Assembly: GCA_964405735.1 (NCBI GenBank)
Contig: CAYOPD010000030.1
Span: 1 to 40,004 of the forward strand
Length of the DNA: 40,004 bases
Reading direction: 5' to 3'
Source: JADJLQ01 sp964405735
GTDB taxonomy: Bacteria > Bacteroidota > Bacteroidia > Chitinophagales > Saprospiraceae
The notes beneath the pieces were generated by a model that did no database searches, had not been told where the DNA came from, and was given only the letters and a program-made list of their open reading frames with translations. Within the stretch, counting starts at the first letter, position 1, and the number at the start of each line of letters is the position of its first letter. The translations under genes and the position numbers were made by a program. Shown here in pieces: positions 15,951-24,172 of this stretch.

Positions 15951-17327
15951 TTATTTACCAATCTGGATCATCACCTTGCCTTCCTTCAAGTCAGGGAGGC
16001 GCACGGCCTTCATGGCCGGATCTATTTCTGTGTATACCTTGCCGTCGAGGGTAACGCTTTTGATGATGACATCCTGATCCTCGATAGGCAAGGGATACAA
16101 CAAATCCCCGATGCGGGAGGCCATGATCTTAAAATGAAGCTGCACCGGCCGCTGATTCACCCAAAGTGCGGTGTAGAGATGATTGAGCAGGGCATTTTCC
16201 ATATTGTGATAGGAGGCTTTAAACCGGTTGGCTTTGGTACCATCCTTAATCCGGCCATCCGCAAAGACACCCAGGTAGGTGTCACCGTATTCACGATCGA
16301 TATAATGCTTGTCCCAGAAAGCGGCACCCCGGTCGAAAAGGGTGAGATATTTCTCCTGGCTTGTAAGTTTATACAAACAGAGGTCAAACATAAGGCCGTA
16401 TTCCTGGATCCACCAATACGAATAATCAGCATGTCCTCCCGAAGCTTCTTTTGCAAAGGAAGCAAACCAGACTCCGTTTGCTGTATCCATTCCGAACCGG
16501 TGAAGGCTTTCCGTCAGACTTAATGCAGCCTCCTTAAACCGGTCATTTGGACGAAGGAAGTGAAGGCGCAGGAGCATCCAGGCCGTTTCTATATTGTGGC
16601 CGGTATTGATTTCGGCCGCCGTCGGAGCAGGAGCTTTATAATTCCAGCCCTTGTCAAAAGTTTCCAGAATCCAGCCCGATGTTTTATCCCGCATATAATC
16701 CAGAACGGTATTCATGATGCGATCAGCCTGATCAAGAAAAACCCCTTCGCGGGTGGCCAGGTAGAGATAAAGCAAGTATCCGGATACCGGAGTAATTACC
16801 GAACTGAATGACTTGGTGCTGTCGAGCACGGTCCAGTCCGGATTTAATACATCAAAATATCCTCCCGAAGCCGGGTCCCAGGCTTTGGTTGCAAGCAGGG
16901 TATTGACTTCAAGGATATGATTTAAAACGTCCGGGTCATGAGTGATAAAATAATACATCACCAGCCCAGTAATGGAATAGACCTGGACAAAGGTATTTTT
17001 ATTTGCCCCGGCGGCTTCACCGGTGACCGTCAGCAAATCATAAAAACCACCGTGTTTTTTATCCCAGGCCGTGTTTATCAAATAATTTTTCAGTTCATGT
17101 GCCGTCTTCAGATCGGCTTCATCACCGCTCAGCAGGTACGCAACAGAATATCCGAATAAATGTCTGGCAACCATACTGGGATACCGCATCGAATCTCCGA
17201 ATGATTCCACCGCCTGTCGAGCGTGGTATGAAATCCTCCATGTTCCCGGTCTGCTGCATACTTGGTCCAATAAGGGATGATGTCTTCCAGACCCTGTTTT
17301 TTCCAGTATGCTTCTTCCCGGAAAGGG
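15951..17327 (-). CDS. AGE-family sugar epimerase (cellobiose 2-epimerase-like), 5' end in gap, one frameshift
   Basis: About 455 residues of an (alpha/alpha)6-barrel N-acylglucosamine 2-epimerase-family protein. Diagnostic segments are DREHGGFHTTLDR near the N-terminus, EINTGHNIETAWMLLRLHF, SYWWIQEYGLMFDL, IDREYGDTYLGVFADG and FKASYHNMENALLNHLY. The two catalytic histidines (GHNIE and YHN) are kept. The N-terminal part (FREEAYWKKQGLEDIIPYW) reads in a different frame from the rest. The frames switch near 17200-17210, where restoring one base would give RRWNSFGDSMRYPSMVARH. The 5' end lies in the 100-N gap. It belongs to a leftward cluster with a metallophosphoesterase, an esterase and rsgA. 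A C-terminal 70-residue extension (from about 16160 leftward) is beta-rich. Confidence 0.8.
   Translation of the reverse strand, partial: PFPGRSILEKTGSGRHHPLLDQVCSRPGTWRISYHARQAVESFGDSMRYPSMVARHLFGYSVAYLLSGDEADLKTAHELKNYLINTAWDKKHGGFYDLLTVTGEAAGANKNTFVQVYSITGLVMYYFITHDPDVLNHILEVNTLLATKAWDPASGGYFDVLNPDWTVLDSTKSFSSVITPVSGYLLYLYLATREGVFLDQADRIMNTVLDYMRDKTSGWILETFDKGWNYKAPAPTAAEINTGHNIETAWMLLRLHFLRPNDRFKEAALSLTESLHRFGMDTANGVWFASFAKEASGGHADYSYWWIQEYGLMFDLCLYKLTSQEKYLTLFDRGAAFWDKHYIDREYGDTYLGVFADGRIKDGTKANRFKASYHNMENALLNHLYTALWVNQRPVQLHFKIMASRIGDLLYPLPIEDQDVIIKSVTLDGKVYTEIDPAMKAVRLPDLKEGKVMIQIGK
17200..17210 (-). other. Probable 1-base frameshift in the AGE epimerase gene
   Basis: On either side of this point two different minus-strand frames encode contiguous AGE-family sequence: ...HTTLDRRWN upstream and ESFGDSMRYP... 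downstream. A single missing base in TGGAATCATTC explains it. It lies only about 120 bp from the scaffold gap, where assembly quality may be poor, so a sequencing or assembly error is as likely as a real mutation. Confidence 0.65.
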
Positions 17328-17427
17328 NNNNNNNNNNNNNNNNNNNNNNNNNNNNNNNNNNNNNNNNNNNNNNNNNNNNNNNNNNNNNNNNNNNNNNNNN
17401 NNNNNNNNNNNNNNNNNNNNNNNNNNN
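17328..17427. other. Scaffold gap of 100 N
   Basis: Exactly 100 undetermined bases. The left flank is the N-terminal region of an AGE epimerase and the right flank is the middle of a metallophosphoesterase, so two genes are fused by the gap in an apparent single frame. The missing parts of both (perhaps 150 phosphoesterase residues and 30-40 epimerase residues) suggest the true distance exceeds 100 bp. Confidence 0.98.
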
Positions 17428-17876
17428 AGCCGGTCCTGGTCTTCATTGGCTTTGTTTTTTATAAACCAGCCCCAGGTATCGTGATTGCCGATGCAGTGAT
17501 AGATGGGCAGGCTGTTCTCGTTTTTCAGGATGGTTTTAAAGAGGTCAAACTGAATCTGTGTTTTTTGTTTGTCGGCTTCGAGGGCATCCATGATGGCGTC
17601 CCCGCCGTTGATGATAAAATCGACTTTGGGTTTGAGTTGTTGGGCGTGATGGAACGCTTTGGCCATACCGGTTTCGGGAACGGATCCGGGTTTTACATGG
17701 ATATCGCTCAGATGGGCCAACCGCACCAGGGGCTTCCTGGCCGGTTTTCCGAGATCAGGAGTGGTGGGGAGGAGAAGTCCCGAAGCAAGCCCGATCGAGG
17801 AGTTCCGGATAAATTTTCTGCGTTGCACTTGATTCGAATATTGGGATGAGGTTGTAAAAGTAGAAGATAAAATCAC
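17428..17876 (-). CDS. Calcineurin-like metallophosphoesterase with Tat-like signal, 3' end in gap
   Basis: The N-terminal 149 residues of a metallophosphoesterase. A twin-arginine-like leader (QRRKFIRNSSIGLASGLLL, about 18-36) indicates export. The catalytic motifs are SDIH (57-60), GGDAI (91-95) and GNHD (130-133), matching the D-x-H, GD and GNHD metal-binding signature. The start is a GTG whose first bases overlap the stop of the esterase gene (4-bp GTGA overlap), showing translational coupling. The rest of the catalytic domain falls in the scaffold gap. It presumably hydrolyses a phosphoester in the periplasm; the substrate is unknown. Confidence 0.82.
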
Positions 17877-19561
17877 ATGCCCGGCCGTGGTGGTTTCACA
17901 GCAGGGCCTGCCGGATGGAGCCCTTTGGTATTCAATTGCCGGAAATAGGCTTTTCCGCCACTTACAATATAAAGTTGGTTGAATTCATGGCCACCGAAAC
18001 AAAGATCGGTGACCGGTCCCCTCGGTGTTGGCAAAATCAGGTTGACTCTGCCAAGTTGGTCGGAGACCTGTACGCCCATATTGGTACCCGCATATAAAAG
18101 ATTGGCGGTATCCGCTGCCAGGCCATGAGGATTGGCCGTCTTTGCGCCATAAGGAATATGGTAATGAATGTATTCCTGGCCATGGCTGAGACTGCCATCC
18201 GGATTGATTTTATACGAATAACCAAATACCTCATCCGGATGGATGATGTTCATGAAAGATTGTTCCGCGGAAATGGCCATCCCGGAAACCCCCGATTTTA
18301 TATAGTTGGTCGTCGTTTTTTTTGAAGCATAATCAAAATAACCAAGCCGAAGATCATCTATATAATACAAACCTTTTGCAGTTGAAAGGACCTGTCCGGG
18401 TTTAGCTTTGAGAATCAGCGGAGAGCGTTTGTTGTTTTGTTCAAGGTAGATCGCGCCATACCGGGTATCGCTGTAAATCTGACGGCCTGAGGCATCGATC
18501 GTTATGTCCTTGAGTTTGCCCCGAATGTTTTTTTTTATGATGGCCGTATGACCCGGTTTTATGGTATAAACAGATGAGCCGCTTTTCCCGGAAACGTAAA
18601 TGGTTCCATCCGGACCGGCAGTGATTTGATCCAGCGTATCCTGTGAGACCGGGAGCTCCGTCCACCCGGGCAGGTCTCTGGTGAGGGACATTCCCTGGTA
18701 TTGCTCCATATGGATTTTCACGGGGCTAGGATAACCTTTCCACAGCCAGCGCAGCGCGTCGGCGATGAGGGTGAGGGCATGGGAATTGTTGTGCCCTCCA
18801 TCACCCCAGGCATGGTTTACTTCATAACCTGCCCAGGTCAGGGCACTCAGCATATTCTGGTTTGCGATGTACCAGTCGCCGGCATAAATATTCAGGTCGT
18901 TGTACCCGTCTTCCAGGAATATTCTCAACGGTTTGGGTTCGGTCTTCCGGACCAGGGTGGCGGTTTCATCTGCACCGCGCAAGCCTACATAGGTACCAAT
19001 CGTACTAAGCACTCTTCGGAAGGCATCCGGCCTTTCCCAGGCTGCATTAAAGGCACAAATGGCGCCGCTGCTGGCTCCCGCAATGCTCCGGTCATTGGGA
19101 TCATCGCTGAGATTATAGGATTTTTTTACCTCGGGAATTATTTCTTCAATTAAAAACCGCGCATAACGGTCGCCCAGGCCATCGTATTCGAAGCTCCGGT
19201 TGAAGCGGGGGTAGTTGGACGTGTCTTTTGAAATCACCCGGCCATGGTCAATATAGATACCGATGATCACCGGGATTTCTTTCCGCTGAATCAGGGTATC
19301 CAGGTGAGCAGACAACCTCCAGCCATTGGCCCTGCCGAGCCCATCCTGCACGATCATGCTGCAGGTTGCTTTGCCGGAATCATACTGGGCCGGAATATAA
19401 AGCCAGTAATTCCGTTCAGTTCCCGGGTATATTTTGCTGATCCATTTATAAGGGCCCTTCATTTCTCCGGTCGGTACCTGAGCATGGACAACATGGGCCA
19501 ACAGGAAAAAAACCATTCCGGAAGAAATCCTGGCTATCTTATCAGAAATTGAATGAGTCAT
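17873..19561 (-). CDS. Secreted Fes/IroE-type esterase fused to SMP-30-like beta-propeller
   Basis: A 562-residue exported protein (signal peptide about 10-27, ending VVHAQ). Residues about 35-275 are an alpha/beta-hydrolase of the enterochelin-esterase/esterase-D type: GASSGA with S164, acidic DGYND (218-222), and GGHNNSH with H257. Residues about 290-555 form a propeller-like region resembling SMP-30/gluconolactonase repeats (TAGPDGTIYVSG, ANPHGLAADTANLLYAGTN, VTDLCFGG). The combination suggests cleavage of an ester or lactone in carbohydrate or aromatic-acid degradation. It overlaps the rsgA stop by 4 bp (ATGA) and is itself overlapped by the phosphoesterase gene, so these genes form one transcript. 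Esterase and propeller are often separate proteins in Bacteroidota. Confidence 0.8.
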   Translation of the reverse strand: MTHSISDKIARISSGMVFFLLAHVVHAQVPTGEMKGPYKWISKIYPGTERNYWLYIPAQYDSGKATCSMIVQDGLGRANGWRLSAHLDTLIQRKEIPVIIGIYIDHGRVISKDTSNYPRFNRSFEYDGLGDRYARFLIEEIIPEVKKSYNLSDDPNDRSIAGASSGAICAFNAAWERPDAFRRVLSTIGTYVGLRGADETATLVRKTEPKPLRIFLEDGYNDLNIYAGDWYIANQNMLSALTWAGYEVNHAWGDGGHNNSHALTLIADALRWLWKGYPSPVKIHMEQYQGMSLTRDLPGWTELPVSQDTLDQITAGPDGTIYVSGKSGSSVYTIKPGHTAIIKKNIRGKLKDITIDASGRQIYSDTRYGAIYLEQNNKRSPLILKAKPGQVLSTAKGLYYIDDLRLGYFDYASKKTTTNYIKSGVSGMAISAEQSFMNIIHPDEVFGYSYKINPDGSLSHGQEYIHYHIPYGAKTANPHGLAADTANLLYAGTNMGVQVSDQLGRVNLILPTPRGPVTDLCFGGHEFNQLYIVSGGKAYFRQLNTKGLHPAGPAVKPPRPGM

Positions 19562-20625
19562 TGATCCTTTTTTTTCATCTCCTTTTTATAATTCTTATAC
19601 ATCTTGCCCCACTGTCTTTCTTTTCTTCGCCTTTCCGCAACCGTGGATTCAAAACGGGCTTTTTCCCTTTCCATTTTGAGGTAGTTTTCATAGGAAGCCC
19701 GGTCAACTTCGCCCTGTTCAACCGCCGCTATGACCGCACATCCTGCCTCCCCGGTATGGCTGCAATCTTTGAACTTACAGTCAGGAGCGAGTGAAAGGAT
19801 GCGGTCAAAAGTGGTCTCCAGGCCGGAGGAGCTGTCCGCAATGCCCACTTCCCGCATCCCCGGGTTGTCGATCAAAACAGCTCCATTTTCGAGGAGGATC
19901 AGTTCACGGTGGCTGGTGACATGTTTCCCCCTTTGCGTGCTTTCACTGATGCTGCCGGTTTTCATAATGGCCCGCCCGGACAGGTTGTTCAGAAGGGTGG
20001 ATTTTCCCACGCCGGATGAACCCAGCAGGCAATAGGTTTTCCCTTTATCCATCAACCCGTCAATGGCTGCATATCCCTCAAGCGTTTCGTTGCTGATGGC
20101 GATCACCGGAACATCCTTTACCCTTTTTTTAATCAGCTCCAGGACCTCATCGATCCGGGATTGGTCCACCAGGTCTGTTTTGGTAAGGACGATCACGGGT
20201 TTCACCCCGGAAGTATGGCAGATGGTCAGGTATCGCTCCAACCGGTTTATATTAAAATCCCGGTCCACGGCCTGTACCAGGAAGGCACCATGTATATTGG
20301 TGGCGATGATCTGGATCTCCCCGGCACGGCCGATCGCCTGCCTTCTGATCACAGAAGTACGGGGCAGGATGGCATGAATAAGGGCAAAATCAGGTTCATG
20401 GACGCTCAGGGCCACCCAGTCGCCCACGGCCGGAAAATCCTCGCGGCTGGTGGCGGAAAAACGAAGGTGGCCGGTGATTTCGGCTTCATATTCACCCCGG
20501 TCTGTGGCCACGAGGTAACGTTCTTTATGTTCTTCTATAATTCTCCCGGTTTCGAATTGATCGAGATGGTTTTCAACCCGGTAATCGTCGAGAGAGGGTG
20601 GATATCCTAATTGTTCGAGGGTCAT
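19558..20625 (-). CDS. rsgA: Ribosome small-subunit-dependent GTPase RsgA
   Basis: A 355-residue circularly permuted GTPase that checks 30S subunit maturation. An OB-fold N-terminal region precedes the G4 motif TKTD (148-151). The P-loop GSSGVGKST follows (202-210), then the G3 motif DNPG (253-256) and a zinc site around CKFKDCSHTGEAGC. I start at the ATG at 20625 (MTLEQLGY). A further in-frame ATG at 20697 would add 24 residues encoded by a palindromic intergenic repeat, so it is unlikely. The 3' end overlaps the esterase gene by 4 bp. A housekeeping gene heading an exported-enzyme operon is unusual but may just reflect local rearrangement. Confidence 0.95.
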   Translation of the reverse strand: MTLEQLGYPPSLDDYRVENHLDQFETGRIIEEHKERYLVATDRGEYEAEITGHLRFSATSREDFPAVGDWVALSVHEPDFALIHAILPRTSVIRRQAIGRAGEIQIIATNIHGAFLVQAVDRDFNINRLERYLTICHTSGVKPVIVLTKTDLVDQSRIDEVLELIKKRVKDVPVIAISNETLEGYAAIDGLMDKGKTYCLLGSSGVGKSTLLNNLSGRAIMKTGSISESTQRGKHVTSHRELILLENGAVLIDNPGMREVGIADSSSGLETTFDRILSLAPDCKFKDCSHTGEAGCAVIAAVEQGEVDRASYENYLKMEREKARFESTVAERRRKERQWGKMYKNYKKEMKKKDQ

Positions 20626-20654
20626 GGGTTCGGAAAGGTATAAAAATATGGGGG

Positions 20655-20756
20655 ATTGATGATTTCGTCGTCGAAGCTTAGCTTCAGCCCTGAACATTTA
20701 TAGTCATCTCCGATTGATGAAATAGAAGGTCGGAGCTTAGCTCCTCCCAAACATTA
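20655..20756. repeat. Two tandem diverged copies of a palindrome-containing intergenic repeat
   Basis: Copy 1 (about 20655-20699) and copy 2 (about 20713-20756) share ATTGATGA, a central palindrome and a terminal AACATT/ACATT. The palindromes are GAAGCTTAGCTTC (20673-20685) and GGAGCTTAGCTCC (20732-20744), each a 5-bp stem with a TTA loop. The compensating stem changes keep base pairing. Related palindromes occur at 37514-37525 and 37584-37596. This resembles a REP-like element. Confidence 0.6.
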
Positions 20757-20855
20757 AAACCGCCTGCCCGTGAACGCTGTTTCAGTTCCCTTCCGGAACT
20801 CAAAATCCTTCGAATCGCTTTCCTGATTTACAATGATCGATCTGCCACTGCAATT

Positions 20856-21530
20856 TTATAATTTGAAGTTAACCCCAAGCTGGCCATAAAGCGGTAGGAT
20901 CGGTTTGGTCTTAAAATCCTGGCCAAGGATTTTCCCGGCCTTCAGATAGATATCCTGCTGTTTAATCGAAAATCCTGTTTGTAAGCCGAAATAAAAGTTT
21001 CCCCCGGTTGCCGGTTCATACCAGCCATCTACTACCTGAGGATGCTGGTCGCGGTATGCATTGGAATGCTTGAAGTGGCTTACAATCGCTTTATCAAAAC
21101 CGAATTCACCGGCAAAAAACCACTTGGGGCGATAATAACCGAGGATAGCGGAAAAATCACTCCCAAAATTAAGCAGGCGCACCAGGTCGGTCTCATGCCT
21201 GCGGAAAACACCATGCAATTTCGCACTGAATTGAAAATGGCGGTATTGGATCAAACGGATCTGTCCCCCGATTTTGGTTTTCATATCGTCAAAGAGGTTA
21301 TGGCCTGAAGGGAAGGAGTACTCCAAATTAGCTACCATGGGAAAGAGACGGGTATTGATCTGGTAACCATAACTTAATCCATATATGGTACCATATTCCA
21401 TACCAAAGTTGGCGTTGATAATATGATGATCCTCTTTTTTAAGATTTGCCCAGTTCAGGGTCTGGGCATTCATTGAACCTATTAAGAGAGTTAAAAAAGC
21501 TATTAGAACGTGTTTTTTAGAAGTTTTCAT
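20856..21530 (-). CDS. Small outer-membrane beta-barrel protein, function unknown
   Basis: A 224-residue protein with a signal peptide (MKTSKKHVLIAFLTLLIGSMNAQ). After it come alternating amphipathic strands rich in Tyr/Phe/Trp (YGLSYGYQINTRLFP, FSAKLHGVFRR, WFFAGEFGFDKAIV, FYFGLQTGFSIKQ) and a short C-terminal strand (YGQLGVNFKL). This is the pattern of the small Bacteroidota outer-membrane barrel families. It lies 28 bp downstream of the lipoprotein hydrolase gene on the same strand, probably in one transcript. No catalytic motif is seen. Confidence 0.7.
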   Translation of the reverse strand: MKTSKKHVLIAFLTLLIGSMNAQTLNWANLKKEDHHIINANFGMEYGTIYGLSYGYQINTRLFPMVANLEYSFPSGHNLFDDMKTKIGGQIRLIQYRHFQFSAKLHGVFRRHETDLVRLLNFGSDFSAILGYYRPKWFFAGEFGFDKAIVSHFKHSNAYRDQHPQVVDGWYEPATGGNFYFGLQTGFSIKQQDIYLKAGKILGQDFKTKPILPLYGQLGVNFKL

Positions 21531-21558
21531 CGTCGATTTGTTTTTTTGGGTTAATGAT

Positions 21559-22569
21559 TTAAAGGGAGTTCAGATAGGTGATCAATCTGGGTAAAGTGAG
21601 TTCTCTCCAGGCTTTTTTATCACTGATGATGCCCGAATGCCCGACTCCCGTGATCTTATATAAGTCTGCTGAACGATAGAAAGCCGATATTTTTTGGGCC
21701 CAGGAATCCGGATAGGCTTTATTGTTCTCACTGTAAAAAAACAGGACGGGAGCATTAAAATGGCTGATGCCTTCGGAGAAATCGGGTTTATGACTTTCTC
21801 CGAATTCAATAAAAGCGTCCAGGATCACCGCCCCTGATCGCCATGCGCTGCCCGGTTCCGTATTGTTTTCTCCGGTGATTTCATTATTGCCGGATAAGAG
21901 GGCCAATTTATAGTCCAATATTTCATGCTGGTCTTGATTACCGGTAATAAACTGATCGGTATAAGTCGCATCGTTCAGCAATTCACTCCAGACATCAAAG
22001 GCACGCGATTCTTTAATGTATTCTGAGATATCGTCCCATTTCAGGCCACCGGGCTCGCCTACTACCAAACCTTGTATGGCATGGGGATATTTACCGGCAT
22101 ATCCTGTGGCCAAAATCCCTCCCCAGGAATGCCCCAACAGAATTACTTTTTGGTTTGGGTTTGTTCTGTAATGGGCAATCACACCGCTCAACTCATTAAA
22201 GATAGCGTCCAGGGCAGCCAGTCCCGGTGAAGTATAGGACTCCTTGGGAAGCCGTTGGGAAAGCCCGGAACCCCTTTGGTCATAAAACACAACCCGGTAA
22301 CCATAATTTGCAAGCTCTTTTCCGTTCAACAGGGAACGGTAGTCACCGCCAGGCCCACCATGTATGAATACAATCATGGTACTGTCAGGATGGCCAAATG
22401 CCTCGGAATGAAGCAGTACGCCGTTTACCAGGATGGAAGGGAGACCGGGATCCTGGTCTACGGTTTTTGGCACCAGATTTCCCGACTCGTTTACAAACCG
22501 CTCTTTTGAGCAGGAGAGGCAAACCAAGGCAAAAAATGCCAGGGTCAAAATTCTTTTTGTTGTTTTCAT
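21559..22569 (-). CDS. Lipoprotein alpha/beta hydrolase, proline iminopeptidase-like (S33)
   Basis: A 336-residue protein with a lipoprotein signal (lipobox ending CLSC, C20). The alpha/beta-hydrolase motifs are FIHGGPGGDYRSL (oxyanion, HGGPGG 70-75), DQRGSG (97-102), the nucleophile elbow GHSWGG with S148, an acid probably near D290, and GVGHSG with the catalytic His near the end. HGGPGG and DQRGSG are hallmarks of the prolyl aminopeptidase branch. Attached to a membrane, it may trim peptides or detoxify esters. It follows the membrane AraC regulator gene, with three hairpin repeats between the two genes. Confidence 0.82.
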   Translation of the reverse strand: MKTTKRILTLAFFALVCLSCSKERFVNESGNLVPKTVDQDPGLPSILVNGVLLHSEAFGHPDSTMIVFIHGGPGGDYRSLLNGKELANYGYRVVFYDQRGSGLSQRLPKESYTSPGLAALDAIFNELSGVIAHYRTNPNQKVILLGHSWGGILATGYAGKYPHAIQGLVVGEPGGLKWDDISEYIKESRAFDVWSELLNDATYTDQFITGNQDQHEILDYKLALLSGNNEITGENNTEPGSAWRSGAVILDAFIEFGESHKPDFSEGISHFNAPVLFFYSENNKAYPDSWAQKISAFYRSADLYKITGVGHSGIISDKKAWRELTLPRLITYLNSL

Positions 22570-22635
22570 GTTTTTTGAAGTTTAAAAATGAACCACAAAA
22601 ATGGGGCTTGGCTTTTCCTTCAAACGCTTCACCAT

Positions 22636-22728
22636 GAGGGTTGAGACCTCTTGTCCAGTAGTTCGTAAATAACAGAAAAACAACAGGTTATGAGAGTTGA
22701 GACTTTTCTTGTGAAGGTTGAGACCTTC
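22636..22728. repeat. Three copies of a GTTGAGAC hairpin repeat
   Basis: Copies lie at 22636-22650, 22692-22708 and 22713-22728. The first and third form perfect short stems (GAGG...CCTC and GAAGG...CCTTC) around the invariant GTTGAGAC core; the second is imperfect. Stem bases vary in a compensated way. The third copy abuts the TAG of the AraC-type regulator gene. They occupy most of the interval between that gene and the hydrolase it precedes, so they may be operators or RNA structures controlling the hydrolase. Confidence 0.6.
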
Positions 22729-23901
22729 CTATGCCTCAGTCAATTGACTTTTCAGGTATTCGCGGGGGCTGAGCCCGGTGCATTTTTTAAAATTCCGGTT
22801 AAAGGATGCCTTCGAGTTAAATCCACAATCATGGGCTAAGGACAACAGCGTGAATTGCTGGTTTTCCGGTTGGCCGATCAGGTGAATAAATTCTTCCACA
22901 CGCCGGTCATTGATCAATTCGTAAAAGTTTTTTTTAACCCTTGAATTGATGACCTGCGATAAGTGGTTGGGGTGAACTTCCAGGCTTCTGGCCAGTTCAT
23001 TCAGGGTCAGGTCCGGATTTTTAAAGGGTTTTTGCTCAACCATCAGACGCTCGAGCCGCTCATGGATCCAGTTTGCTTCCTGCTCACCTAAGGTGGATTT
23101 TTGATATTTAGGGCTTTCCTGATCTTCATCTGAGGCCAATTCTTCCGTTTCCCTAGGGATTTCGGATCCGGAAGTACTGTTTTCTTCAATATTTCCATTT
23201 GCCGTCGAAGGATTTTCCGCCTGAAGCAGGGGTATGTTTTGACTAAAAACCCGGACCTGCTTGATGCCAAAATATCCCAGCCACAGGACGAAGAGCGCTG
23301 CAGCCCCAAATATCCATTTGTCTCCCTGTACGAAGATGATTATTATCCAGATTGCCACGATCCAGATGATCAGGTAGAGCAGCCAGTTGAAATTGATCTT
23401 GTCCGTATTGGAAAACTGGTGAACGATATTCTTCCTGTATTGTAATAATCGGAGCATGGAAAGGGTTACATAAACGATCCCGGAGATATAAATTGCGAAT
23501 AAATTGATCCGGGATTGTATTTCAAATCCCTGCCCCTTTTGCCTGAACACTTCAATTTTTTGTTCCAGGGGCATAAGGAAAAACCCGAAAAACAGCAAGT
23601 AGGATAAGAGCAGGGGTAAAAAATGGAGTAATGCTTTAGCCTTAAAAGGAACAGAGGATGTTTGCTGGCGGGTGTATAGAAACAAAAAAGGCCCCTGGGT
23701 CAAAGGCAAGGAAAAACCCAGCGCCACGAAGGTAGGATATTCCATATACTGATTGGTAAACAGCAAATAAAAGGAGAGCATATGAATTCCGGTAACACCC
23801 AGCCAGGCGGCCAGTATGACGTCCGCCTGTGTTTTATCCCTTTTTGTAATTAATAAGAAAGAGAGGAAAAAAGAGAGAATGATTCCTGACAGATAGAGCA
23901 T
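22729..23901 (-). CDS. Membrane-anchored AraC-family regulator (7TM sensor plus HTH)
   Basis: A 390-residue protein. The N-terminal 225 residues hold about seven membrane segments (for example LSGIILSFFLSFLLI, ALLHFLPLLLSYLLFFGFFL, WLLYLIIWIVAIWIIIIF). An acidic linker (about 233-265) follows. The C-terminal 110 residues are an AraC/XylS DNA-binding domain with two HTH motifs (LTLNELARSLEVHPNHLSQV; FTLLSLAHDCGFNSKASFNR) and the family ending TGLSPREYLKS. This arrangement, common in Bacteroidota, couples an unknown envelope signal directly to transcription. Its probable targets are the adjacent hydrolase and barrel genes downstream, separated by the GTTGAGAC repeats. Confidence 0.88.
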   Translation of the reverse strand: MLYLSGIILSFFLSFLLITKRDKTQADVILAAWLGVTGIHMLSFYLLFTNQYMEYPTFVALGFSLPLTQGPFLFLYTRQQTSSVPFKAKALLHFLPLLLSYLLFFGFFLMPLEQKIEVFRQKGQGFEIQSRINLFAIYISGIVYVTLSMLRLLQYRKNIVHQFSNTDKINFNWLLYLIIWIVAIWIIIIFVQGDKWIFGAAALFVLWLGYFGIKQVRVFSQNIPLLQAENPSTANGNIEENSTSGSEIPRETEELASDEDQESPKYQKSTLGEQEANWIHERLERLMVEQKPFKNPDLTLNELARSLEVHPNHLSQVINSRVKKNFYELINDRRVEEFIHLIGQPENQQFTLLSLAHDCGFNSKASFNRNFKKCTGLSPREYLKSQLTEA

Positions 23902-24172
23902 GTCGTATTATTCTTGTTCTGTATTCATGATATCACTTCCCATAACCTGTCCTCTGTTTACAGATTGTCAAAGTTAATGATCTGCAATATCAAAAATCAA
24001 TCCAGGGTACAGCAGCAATACAATCCATCCCTTATTCAAAGGACCATCCTTTATGGACAACAAAATCAACCACGGGCCGCATAAAAATCGAAAAACAATA
24101 AGGGAATAATGAATGTATCTTTTCATGATTGCTGGAAATCCATGAATTAACCTTTATCGATGGTCCCCATAT
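23902..24172. other. 271-bp intergenic region
   Basis: It separates the AraC gene (leftward) from the Cdd1-type gene (also leftward). A minus-strand promoter box (23969-23976) is the only signal I recognise. I see no open frame with coding character and no clear terminator for the upstream genes. Confidence 0.5.
23969..23976 (-). promoter_or_regulatory. Putative -7 box TAACTTTG of the membrane AraC gene
   Basis: On the minus strand this is an exact TAnnTTTG, 67 bp upstream of the ATG at 23901. A TTGAT about 20 bp further upstream could be the -33 element. Confidence 0.45.

Noticed and set aside
17277..17849. Plus-strand open frame across the second N gap
   Set aside because: It exists only because the gap has no stops; both flanks are coding on the minus strand.
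20626..20697. N-terminal extension of RsgA from an upstream ATG
   Set aside because: The added codons come from a palindromic intergenic repeat, and family members start near MTLEQLGY.
22636..22728. GTTGAGAC repeats as a CRISPR array
   Set aside because: Repeats are about 15 bp, diverged, irregularly spaced and without cas genes.
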